Source: Stemphylium vesicarium
Lineage: Eukaryota; Ascomycota; Dothideomycetes; Pleosporales; Pleosporaceae
Assembly: GCA_004380135.1 (NCBI GenBank)
Contig: QXCR01000135.1
Span: forward strand, 1-64,000
DNA length: 64,000 bases
Reading direction: 5' to 3'
Under the pieces are notes generated by a model, which was not told the DNA's origin, made no database searches, and saw only the letters and a list, made by a program, of their open reading frames with translations. Made by a program: the position numbers and the translations under genes. Numbering within the stretch: position 1 is the first letter of the stretch; each line of letters begins with the position of its first letter. This document shows, in pieces, positions 14,825-25,143 of this stretch.

Positions 14825-16329
14825 CGCGAATCCTCGCGAATAGAGGTTGAGAATATATTAAACGATCGTCTGCTCTTCGGTCGTAGCGAGCTTGTGGCTA
14901 TTAGGTCGTATACTAGGTTGAAATAGAATTCTATTATATTAGCTAATTAATGTTAAAGGAGGCACCTTAAACGCGCTAGTAGCGAGTTAGAGGCTTTTAA
15001 ATTAGCGGTAGTTATAGGTAGAAAGCGTAAGTGATATTCTATTCTCTTAATTAGGAGGCTGCACATTCTATGATTAATTCATGTCGCGTTTATTGTGGGA
15101 GTAGTGCTGCCAAGCATTTTTGACCAGCTCGGTGGGTTGACCAGCTTGGTGATGGTTTACGTTAGCTATTATTACTTACCTTAATTATTAGATAGTATAT
15201 ACTTAGAGTTATTTAAAACTTATAATATTCTTAGATAATAAGAACTTAGTTATATTTATATCTATAAAAATATGTAATAAATAAGATATTAAATAATTAT
15301 AAGAATTAAGAAAATATAAGTTTAAGATTATATTTATAATAAGAAAAAGTAATAGTAGGGCTAATACTCTTAGTTATAAATATAATATTATAAAAACAAG
15401 AATAAATAATAAATCTATAATATATATATATACTATAAAGATAGATTATTAAGATTAGTAAAAATACTAAACCTAGTTATATAAATTAATAATAAAGAAC
15501 TAAAAGAATTATAAAAAGTAATTTTTAAGTAATATTATAATAACTATACATATAATTACTCTAGTATTACTTAAGTATTAAAATTTATTACATAAAACTA
15601 TAAGTCTCTATTTATAAAAGATAAAGTTATCTTCTTTATTACTAAATACGTAAACTATTAGAAGAATATATATAGTACCTATACACTCTATAGAGAAATA
15701 TAAGTGATAGAGTTACTTAATATACTATAGTTAGATATCTCTATAGACTTATTATAGGCCTACTAGTCTTAAGAAACTTTATTACTAAAGTATTATATAA
15801 CGTAATTCTTATAGTAGGTACTTATTTTATAATATAAGCTAAGTATATTAATTTTTATAAAGATTTTATAGTAGTATAATTTATAATTATTAGTAATAAT
15901 TACATTAGAAGATATTATAAAATATAAAAGTTAATTATTAATAATAGAGATAGGCTCTTTACTTTAACTTTTATATAGTATTATTTATTATAATTAGTAC
16001 TAAAAGAAAACTATTAATAATCTATTATTTATAAATAGATAAATAAATAGAGTAAATAAATTATATAAGAAAAGCCTACCTATAGATTTATATTAACTAT
16101 TAGTAAAATAACTAGGTTTTACTATTTTCTATAGTATAGATGGCCTATTATAATAAGCTTTTAGAATCTATAGAATAGACTCTATTCTACGCGAACTATA
16201 AAAGACACCTAAATCTCTTTATACGTATATTATAAAGCCTGAAAATAGAAAAAGCTATTACTATAGCAAATAAGCTAAAGATAATATATCAACTACTATA
16301 ATATAAACTTAAAAAAGTATAATAATATA

Positions 16330-18189
16330 ACGTGCTTCATAAGCGAGTGGCCGGCACAAGCGAGTGGCCGGACTTTGCCAAGACCTCACCAAAACCACGA
16401 CTATGCACGACCGTACGACATTATCAAGAATAGTAATTCGTATTTAAAGTAGGCTAATCTATTTAGAGTCTTCTACGTTATCTAGCTTATATATACGTAA
16501 GTTATATTCTACCTTACTATAGCGTCTATAGCGTCTTTAAGATAGTTTACTTACTTTAACGCGTACTCTCTTCTTTACCTTCTTTCTATTACTACGCGCT
16601 CTAAACTCCTTTAGAGTTAATAATTAGAAATCTTTCTTAATTATAAGTAACCTCTCTTTTTATATCTACTTTCTTTTATATAATTTATATTATATAGCGG
16701 CCTTATTAACTACTTTAAGCTTAGTAATACGCTTTTATAATAATACTAAAGTATACGCTATTATCTCTTTTTTTTTAGAGAGAATTTTTACTATCTTAAC
16801 TAATAAGTAGGTAAGCTATCTATATATCTCTAAAACCTCTTAAGAACTAGCTTTATTTAAGACCCTAATTTTATAGTATTACTTAGAGTTTATAACTACT
16901 AGAAACTATTCTTAAAAGTAAGTAATAGTAAAGTACGTAAATAGATATTTAGTATTAATATAATAGCTTCTAGATTAAATAGAATTAAGCTAGTATAATA
17001 AAAGTCTTCTAAGATATTACTCTTTATAATAGTAGTATTAAAAGTAACTTTAAGTATAGTAAGAACTCTATTTTAGTTATATAAGTAATCTTATTACGTA
17101 TTAGCTTCTTAGCTTAGCACTTATACGCCTTCTTTAATAGCGTAAAATACCTAACGTTAAGCGGCTATAGTAGGTGCGACGAGTGAGGAGGCATGTAGAG
17201 GGTGATTATCTTCTTCTCCTCGCAGAGTTGGTGGAAATCGATCGAGCTGTGGCTCTCGTGGCCGTTAAGAACTAGTAGGCGGTAGCTACTAATAACTCTC
17301 CCCTTTATATACCTATTAAAGTGCTCTAGCTTCTTAATACTAAGCTTATTTATTATTTAGCTATTCTTAAAGACTATAATTACCTAGTTTTAAGATAGAC
17401 TTTTCTTTTTATACTAGATAGAGAGATAGTACTTATCTTAAAAGATTATAAAGAGTAAAATTATTTACTTTATTATATTTATACTCTAAATAGTTATAAC
17501 TTACTTTTAATTACTCTATTATACTATCTTTAGCTATCTTTAATACTCTATTATTATAACTACTAATCTAATTAGTATTATACCTATTATAAAGCCTATC
17601 TTATTAAAGTTATACATATCTTTATTTAGAATACTATGCTTAGTCTTTATATTTTATACTAAGTAGAACTAGTCTTCTATAATCTTAGAATTCTTAAAGA
17701 GAGCTTAATTATAATTATACTCTTAATTAAACTTAGCTTTAAGCTCTAGGCAGCGCTAAATAAAATTTATAGCCTAATTCTTACTAATTAGATTCTAGTT
17801 ATAGACCTAAAATAAAAAATTAGCTATCTCTTTAATATTATTAAGTTTAGGTATATATTTTTACCCTAATAGCTTTAGAATATATCTAATAATCGCTATC
17901 TCTTTAGATCCTCAAAGAGCTATTAATTTAGGCGTATAATCGCGTTAATAGAGCGTTCTAGCGCGTTATTGTCTAAGCGTCCTTTCTAGCACGTTATAGG
18001 CTTTTATAGCGCGAGGCGTAGTAAGTATTACGTCTTAAATAAGAGCCTAAAGTGTAAGCTATATCTAAGCCTCTTTCTAATCTTGTATTACGTTGCTACG
18101 TTAAGACATTGCGTGTTAGGAGAGATGTGGTGAGGTCTTGGCAAAGTCTGGCCACTCGCTTGTGCCGGCCACTCACTTATGAAGTACGT
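16330..18189 (-). mobile_element. Fot1/pogo-type DNA transposon, copy C (decayed)
   Basis: Inverted repeats of about 60 bases begin ACGTGCTTCATAAGC at the left, with TA on both sides. The TIR holds two AAGCGAGTGGCCGG units. The minus strand encodes a decayed DDE transposase. Around 17170-17290 the sequence is hardly mutated and shows the L-N-G-H-E-S-H and M-P-P-H-S-S-H blocks typical of the Fot1/pogo catalytic region. Length is 1,860 bases. It splits R3 between integrase and the pol end. Confidence 0.87.
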
Positions 18190-18719
18190 TAGTATTTTAT
18201 ATATTAATAAAAAATAATAAATAGCATCTTAGCTAAAGAGAGAGAATAAAGTTTATATACTTATAAAGAACTTTTATATTATATAACTTAGTAAGAGACT
18301 TAATAATATAAAGATAAGTCTATTTTTAATACTTAATTAGAAAGGATTAATTATATGTATACTTAACTTTCTATCTAATATAAGAATATGTCTAAGATTC
18401 TATATTATTATATTAGAATTAGTAAACTCTAAAACATTACTCTAAAAAACATTCTTTTATAAAATAAAAGAAGAAAAGAAATTTAAAATTAAGAAAATTC
18501 TCTTATACTAAATATAAGATAATAGTAAAGAATACTTAGTTAAATAGTTAAGCTATCTTAAAAGTAAAAATATTTAGAAGTTAAATATAAATTTTATAAA
18601 TTTCTAATTACTCTTAAATTAGTATTCTAATAATTAAAAGATTTCTAGTAATTAAAAGATAACTTTTTAAAGGCACTCTAGGTACTAGGTAAGAGATTAA
18701 GGGTAAGCCCTTTAGAAGG

Positions 18720-19010
18720 CTTAGTAAACTCCATTACTAACTGCTTCTACTTTAACTTAGAAATCTCGCGCTCTTCGACGGTAATCGCTTCCTCGGCCCG
18801 CTTGTCCAGCAAATCCATCTAGAGCCGCAACTACTCCTCGCGCGCACGTTGCACCCACAACTCCTTAAGCGCTTTCTCGTGCGCTTTTATCGCTACATCT
18901 TGCGCAGCACGACTCTCTTTAATGCGATCGTGCAACTTCTCTTTCTTGGTAGCTAGACGCTTAAATTCTAACTTAGTAACGCGGACGTTATACTATTAGC
19001 TATAATCTAG
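18720..19010 (-). pseudogene. coiled-coil reading frame antisense to retroelement R3
   Basis: This GC-richer stretch lies between the R3 pol end and its 3' LTR. On the minus strand it reads as a highly charged Lys/Glu/Arg/Leu-rich helix of about 90 residues (for example HDRIKESRAAQD, then LLDKRAEEAITVEERE), broken only by TAG codons where Gln fits. It lies where R1 and R2 carry their own antisense frame, but is far less mutated. No named family is recognised. It could be an accessory gene of the element or a captured host fragment. Confidence 0.5.
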
Positions 19011-19147
19011 ACACGCGCTATACTTCCCGAACTAAATATAAACTTTACATACATAATTAATTTTTGCGTACGCTACGTACTTTTATACTAAAATTTCCTT
19101 AATAGAATTAATAAATTTAGTAAGATATTAATAGTTAATAGTACTAT

Positions 19148-19266
19148 TGTCAGGCCGGTTAGGGCCAGATGACGATATATACTACCCTGCACCATGATCA
19201 GTAGTTCACTGATCATACGTACCTTTTAGGTTGCATGGCGTAGTGGTGCAGGGCTGCGTCCTGACA
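19148..19266. mobile_element. 119-base element, copy 1, with 5-base target duplication
   Basis: It runs from TGTCAGG to CCTGACA, flanked by ACTAT on both sides (19143-19147 and 19267-19271). Inside are an inverted pair CCCTGCACCA / TGGTGCAGGG and a perfect 8-base hairpin TGATCAGT-agttc-ACTGATCA. It differs at only a few positions from the copy at 23553. It is barely touched by RIP although it lies in mutated DNA. TG...CA ends and a 5-base duplication would fit a tiny solo LTR (TRIM/SMART type); the inverted repeats would fit a MITE. Confidence 0.82.
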
Positions 19267-19270
19267 ACTA

Positions 19271-19813
19271 TGTTCTAAAGGTTATTTAGGTATAGTAAGG
19301 TAAGACTAAAGTAGCTAATACTACTTATAATGCGGAGCTACTCTAGTTATAGCGTACTAATCGCTACTATTAGGTAACTTAAGAACGAGTCCTAAAGAGG
19401 GAGGATAGTATTATAGCCTAGCTATACTAGATTACCTTAAAGTAATTAGAGCTAGTTATTAGTATAACTATTAGTATTAGTAGGACTTACGGCGCGATTA
19501 CTATACTATATATTATATAACTACTTAAAGTGCTTAGTAGCCTTAGTATACTAAGTAGAACTAAGTAGTACTTAATAATTAGTATCTCTTAGTAGAATTA
19601 AGTGACTAAATAACTTTTATTCCCTAAGTATATAGCTACTAGATAGTATACTCTTATAATTACTATATTTAATTTTAAAATCTAAGAATTAGTTCTTAAT
19701 TCTTAAACTTTTAAGTTATTTAGTAGTTTTTATATTATACTTATCTTATCTATTACGCGTATAGCTTATTTCTTAGAACTAGCCTTAGGACTCTCTAAGG
19801 ACGGACCTTTATA
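19271..19813 (+). repeat. probable 3' LTR of R3, third U3 type
   Basis: The last ~200 bases (from about 19620) match the 3' half of the R2 LTR and end GGACCTTTATA, the mutated form of GGACCTTCACA. The first part resembles neither the common LTR nor solo LTR S2. The start at 19271 (TGTTCTAAAG) is a guess from the TG end; the other LTR of this element is outside the window. Confidence 0.55.
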
Positions 19814-20646
19814 AATAGTACGAAGTTAGTGACTATAAAGTACTTACCATATTATGTAAATTATAGATATAAGCTAGTTACTTACTAAGACCTGAAGAAT
19901 ATAGAGAGTATTATAGTAGGCATAGATAATAAAGCCTACCTTATATAAGAACTCTATAAAAAGCTAAGTAAGAATATAGCTTAAAGGAATCTTATAATAT
20001 CTAAGAGTAAAAAAACTAAAGAATTAAGAGACTAATCTTTAAAAAGAGAGATGAAATTTATTTATTAAGATGAGATTTAAAAGTTAAGAAGCTATATAAA
20101 AAATTAAATAATTCCTAATAGAGTTATTTATATTTCTAAAAGTAATAAGCTTAGTAAATTATAAACTTTGATTATTACTAAGTATATATATTTACTCTAT
20201 CTTTGATAAGAAACTACTAAAATTAGTATCTTAAAATACTAAACTAGTAATAAATATAAACTTTAAAGATAATAAGTATAAAGTTAAGAAAATTAAAAAT
20301 TTATAGGAGTTTAGAGATTAGTAGAAGTATTTAATTATATATATAAAAAAGCTTAAGAGCTATAATACTTAGAAATTTAAAAGTAATCTTATAAATTATA
20401 AGTTCTAATATAGAAATACTATCTAAAAGAAATTTAGAAATTAGAATTAGTTCTATAAAAAAAAGAGTAATTAAAAGAGAAATCAAAGACGTTAGTTTAT
20501 GACTAGCCTAGATTAGCTAATAGTTTAAATAGTAGAGATTTAATAGGAAGGTCTATATGAGAAGTAGAGCTCCCCTTAGCCTCCTCTTACGCACAATTTT
20601 AGAGATTTAGAATAGCGTAATTATAATTAGCGTAAAACTACTCTTT
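19814..20646 (+). other. RIP-mutated repeat of unassigned type
   Basis: AT-rich, with long runs on the + strand that read as Lys/Gln/Glu/Leu-rich peptide once TAG/TAA are taken as former Gln codons. This suggests a decayed coding region of an element. No catalytic motif is seen, and I could not match it to the Gypsy or pogo elements of this window. Confidence 0.4.
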
Positions 20647-21115
20647 TCATAAAGGTCCGTCCTTAGAGGGTCCTAAGGTTAGTTCTTAGAAACAAGCTAA
20701 GCGCGTAATAGATAAGATAGATTAAGTATAATATAAAGATTAATAAATAACTTAAGAGTTTAAGAATTAAATACTAATTTTTAAATTTTAGAATTAAATA
20801 TTATAGTTATATAAATATACTATTAAATAGCTATATATTTTAAAAGTTTAATTTAATATTTTATGAATTTTATAAAGTCTTATATATTCTATATATAATA
20901 TTTTATAAGATATTATAGGATATTATAAGATATTATAAGATATATATAACTTATTTTATAATAAGTTTTTACTAAAACTATAAGATTTTATAAGTTATGA
21001 GGTAATACTATTTATTAGTTCTTAAAGATTAACTATCTACTTAATTTATATAAAGTAACTTCTTTATTACTTCTATATATAGGTTGCCGTGCCCCGTCTT
21101 CTTAGGTTCGTAACA
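20647..21115 (-). mobile_element. solo LTR S3 (common type)
   Basis: About 468 bases matching the LTRs of R1 and R2, in minus orientation, from AAAGGTCCGTCC to GTTCGTAACA. TCTTT is found at 20642-20646 and again at 21116-21120, so it is an insertion rather than a fragment. The first bases (CATAAAGG for TGTGAAGG) are altered, so the exact start is good to one base. Both outer ends are well kept, the middle is RIP-mutated. Confidence 0.82.
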
Positions 21116-21120
21116 TCTTT

Positions 21121-21533
21121 TATCTCTATCTCTAGAAGCTCTAACTTTTACTATCATAACTACGCGCGCTATGTATCTAGTAGCGTCTCTAAATAAGCGA
21201 TCTTCAAGCGCTTTCAACACTTCTCTACTTCTACCTTCTTATACTCTTCCTTAGAAATAAAGAGACTATACTCTGCCTTTATAGAAATATAATTAGCGTA
21301 ATAACTAGTTATAGTATTTATAAAATAGTAAAGATTCTTCTTCTTATGCTACTTATACTAGATTATTATCTTTAGACCCTATTCTCTTATATAATTAGTA
21401 TAAATATAACGCTTAGGAGTTAAGATTTATAAATAGTTATAATAAGATAATTAAATCTTAGATATAGTGAAGAAGGCGTAAAGAATAAAAGAAATATACT
21501 ATAATAAGCATACTAAAGCCTTAACGTAAAGCA
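21121..21533 (-). pseudogene. decayed coiled-coil frame of unknown origin
   Basis: The minus strand of about 21121-21330 reads as a Lys/Glu-rich helical segment (for example ISKEEYKKVEVEKC) with TAG where Gln fits. It resembles in style, not in clear sequence, the antisense frames of the Gypsy elements. The rest, to the pogo copy at 21534, is AT-rich with no visible feature. Confidence 0.35.
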
Positions 21534-23369
21534 CCACCGAGACGGCCACACCACCAAGTCAGCCACTTTTTCTTAGCATCGCGAGCACTATATACGAAAT
21601 AGTTAATTACTTAATATTATCTATAGATTCTACGTATAATATACTTATAATAGATTTAGAATCTTCTTCTATATTATTCTTATACGTATAGGCGTTATAC
21701 CTAGTCTTGCTATAGTTACTATAGCGCTATTAAGCTAGTTAGGCTCTTTCTTAATAACTACTACTATGTGCTCTTTTTAACACTATACTATCTATAGCTG
21801 CACTTTTAGCTATAGATAATGCTGTTACACCGTACTCTATCGTGCCGCCGTGCTGAACCTGCTTTCTCTTCCAAGTTTTACGCTTAGTTATCGCTTCTAA
21901 TTGCTCTTTAAGCTTATAGATGCGAGCAGCTTATATAGCGTTTTAGTGTAGTATCTCCTTAGCTCCTTTAATAAGCTTTAAGAAGCCTCCTCTAGCTTCT
22001 TCTAGCGATTATATAATAGCATCGCTTATAAGCCTTACTTATAAGCCAAATTCGTATATATTACTTAGTATTTAAGATTACTAGGGCGATTTTAGTAAGG
22101 CTGTGAGTAGTAGCGTATAAAGATAGACTTTAAGGTAATTAAGAACCTTCTATATATTAATAAAGACTAACTCTATTATCTTAAAGGCCTTCTTATAGCT
22201 TTTACATTAATTTATTAATTCTTTTTTTAAAGGCTAGAAAGAAGCCTTCTTTATTAATATAGAAGACGCGTCGCGATATTAAGCTTTATACGTATTAAAA
22301 GTACTCGAGTTTTAATAGCAAGAAATATATTATATTAAGTAGTAAAACTATGTATATAATAAGCAGGTAAGTATATAGAGAGTTAAAATCTTTTATATAA
22401 AGTAAAAGTTCTTATAATTCTAATTAAGATAGCTCTTATAGCTATCTAAGATAAGGAGTTTATATAGTTACTTTAAACGCGACTTTATATACTAATTAAA
22501 GTGCTTTAACTACTTAAGGCTAAGCTAATTATTTATCTATCTATTCTCTAATATAGAGAGCTTCTAGTTATATAGAATATTCTTCTTCTTATACTAAGTA
22601 GAGATATAAATACGCCCTTTATAGATAATAAAAGGTAGAATAGTATAGCCTATAACATAAATACTCTAGATTACTTTAATCTACTCTCTATTACTTAGCT
22701 AGATAAGATTTAGTCTTATATAATATTCTAAACTTATAACTTTCTCTATTAAGCTAATAACGCCTATCTAGAAGCCTATCTTATTAAAGTTATAGATATT
22801 ATTATTAAAGACTCTATATTTAGCTTTTATCTCTTATATAAATTTAAACTAAGTACTAATAACCTTTAAGTCTTTCTAGAGTATTCTTTAATAATTTTTT
22901 ACTTATTTAAAGGCTATCTTAAGCTCCTCTATATACTAAATAAAGCGCTCTATCTAACTTTTACTAATAGATATCCTATTACGTACAGCTAGTAGTTTAT
23001 CTACGATATCTACTACGTCTTATAGCTAAGGGGCAAACCCTCGCGAATTAAGCTTAAAGATATATTATATAATTATTTACTCTTTTATTATAGAGAGCTT
23101 TTAGCTATTTAGTAGTACTTAGTATTAAAATTAGATTATATAGAGTTAATTAGAGAGCTACTAATATTATACGCTAAAGATAGTTTTAGCGCGTTATAGG
23201 GTCTAAAATTAATTTAGAATATAGACTTAAAGAGTAAGTTTAATTTTACCCTCTTATTAATCTTAAATTATTATATGTTATAATTATATTACTATTTATA
23301 CGTAGTGTTCGCGGTGCCAAGAAAAAGTGGCTAGCTTAGTAGTGTGGCCGTCTTAGTGGTGCTTTACGT
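21534..23369 (-). mobile_element. Fot1/pogo-type DNA transposon, copy A2 (decayed, inverted relative to A1)
   Basis: It has the same TIR family as 1975-3840 (ACGTAAAGCACCACC), with two 16-17 base units per TIR, and TA at 21532-21533 and 23370-23371. Internally it is the reverse complement of A1, including the Lys/Arg-rich C-terminal region of the transposase near 21780-21930. Length is 1,836 bases. The transposase carries many TAG/TAA codons at Gln positions. Confidence 0.87.
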
Positions 23370-23552
23370 TATCTATAACTTATACTTAACTATATAGTAT
23401 AAGAAAATAGTTATTTAGAGTATTAAGATAATAACTCTAAGAAGAGAAGTAGCATTATATATAATAAATAAAGGCCTCTTCTAATTAAAGAAAATAATAT
23501 TAGTACTAATAATTGTATAAGCTAAAGATTAATAATTAGTATAAAGTATATA

Positions 23553-23671
23553 TGTCAGGCCGGGTCAGGCCAGATGACGATATATACTATCCTGCACCAT
23601 GATCAGTAGTTCACTGATCATACGTACCTTTTTGGTTGCATGGCGTAGTGGTGCAGGGCTGCGTCCTGACA
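23553..23671. mobile_element. 119-base element, copy 2, with 5-base target duplication
   Basis: It has the same ends (TGTCAGG / CCTGACA), hairpin and inner inverted pair as the copy at 19148, with only a few differing bases. ATATA flanks it at 23548-23552 and 23672-23676. A short open frame across it (23599-23787) has no support as a gene. Confidence 0.82.
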
Positions 23672-23940
23672 ATATAAGTCATATAATATACTATCCTACT
23701 AAGAACAACTATCCTACTAAAATAGGGATAGTAAGTAATAAAGAGATAGACTACTATTATAACTGTCTTATAAAAAGACGTATCTAAGAAATAAATAAAT
23801 CAATAATAGACTTACTAATAAAGATATAAGAATAGAAAGATTTTATTATTTCTTTTAATATAGTTAATTCTCTTATAGTTGTATCTCTTATCTAGATTAT
23901 TAACTAGATATTTTATTACTTATATAGAATTACATTATCT
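23672..23940. other. AT-rich stretch, no gene seen
   Basis: It holds a repeated CTATCCTACTAA motif (near 23688-23720), which may belong to the left end of the neighbouring pogo-type element. No coding frame is supported. Confidence 0.3.
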
Positions 23941-24694
23941 TTTATTAAATACCTATTATCTTCCTTAGTCGCTAGACAACTTTACGGGCTACCGCCATAA
24001 AATACCTCGCCTGCCTTAGTACGGACCAGGACCAGAGAAGTATCGCCGAACCCCGTATAACAAGAGATAGTAAACGCTCGAGCGCAGCTTTCTTGCCTTA
24101 GATTAATAGCTATCGTTAATAGCGAATCGCACTATCTAATTAGGCTCTCTCTAATAACTTTTATAGAGTGCTAATAATAGGCTTCTCTTAGCTTCTAGCG
24201 TACTCGCGAAGATCTTAAGTATAATGTATAGATTTATTAGCTATACACTAGTAGCTTTTAAAGCTACTAGTATAGTTAGTTATTTAAATAAGCTCTGCTA
24301 AGCTTTCTAGAATAGTAGAAAGAAGTCTCCTTTCTTAATCAAGATAAGACCTTAGGCTCGATAGAGATAAGTAGTAAGCTTAGCTCAGTAAGCCTAGGTG
24401 AGCAGATAAAAGAGTACTATATTAAGCGGCTAGAGCGTATGTGAAGGTCCGTCCTTAGAGAGTCGTAGGGTTAGTTCTAAGGAATAAGCTAGGCGCGTAA
24501 TAGATAAGATAGATTAAGTATAATATAAAGATTAATAAATAAATTAAGAGTTTAAGAATTAAACACTAATTCTTAAATTTTAAGATTAGATATAGTGACT
24601 ATATACTTAGAAAATATAACTTAATATCTTATATATTCTATAAGGTTCTATATCTCCTATACGTAATACTTAATAGGATATTATAAGATATATA

Positions 24695-25143
24695 TGTTAC
24701 AAATCTAAGAAGACAAGGCACGGCAATCTATATATAGAAGTAATAAAGAAGTTACTTTATATAAATTAAGTAAATAGCTAACTTTTAACAACTAATAAGT
24801 AGCGTTACCTTATAGCTTATATAATTCTATAGTCTAAGTAAAAAGATATATTATAGAATAAGTTATATATATCTTATAATATTTTATAAGATATTGTATA
24901 TAAAATATATAAGACCTTATAAGATATATAGAATATTAAATTATTTTCTTTAAATATATAGATACTAAATAGTATACTTATATAGTTATTATATTTAACT
25001 TTAAAATCTAGGAATTAGTACTTAAATTTTAAATTTTAAGTTATTTATTAATCTTTATATTATACTTAACTTATCTTATTAATTACGCGCTTAGCTTATT
25101 TCTAAGAACTAATCTTAGAATTCTCTAAAAATAGACATTTATA
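24695..25143 (+). repeat. 5' LTR of retroelement R2
   Basis: About 449 bases. The outer start keeps GGCACGGCAATC unmutated, while the inner end reads TAGACATTTATA where the family has CGGACCTTCACA. Confidence 0.87.

Larger units (their letters stand above)
4123..15162 (-). mobile_element. Fot1/pogo-type DNA transposon, copy B, split by a Gypsy element and a solo LTR
   Basis: The left end (4123) and right end (15162) are near-perfect inverted repeats of about 57 bases, each flanked by TA. Removing the Gypsy element with one 5-base duplication (8,753 bases) and the solo LTR with its duplication (438 bases) leaves about 1,849 bases, the size of the other copies here. The decayed transposase reads on the minus strand and is related to family A in its inner region, but the TIR differs. 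The TIR holds two copies of a unit ending AAGCTGGTCAA. The flanks rejoin in R3 without loss. Confidence 0.87.
1..19813 (+). mobile_element. Gypsy-type LTR retroelement (R3), RIP-mutated, 5' part outside window
   Basis: The fragments 1-1974, 3843-4120, 15165-16327 and 18192-19813 line up in order with the internal region and LTR of the complete element at 24695-31552. They run from the end of gag and the zinc-knuckle region, through the RNase H and integrase regions, to the pol end and 3' LTR. The fragments are separated by three TA-flanked DNA transposons and one 119-base element. The coding frame is full of TAG and TAA stops where CAG and CAA are expected, as RIP would leave. About 1 kb that holds the reverse-transcriptase active-site region in the other copy is absent at the first insertion. 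It cannot be active. The left LTR is not in the window. Confidence 0.85.

Noticed and set aside
23599..23787. 62-codon + strand frame in the AT-rich island
   Set aside because: It starts inside the 119-base element and runs into RIP-mutated DNA. No domain, and the other copy of the element has no matching frame.
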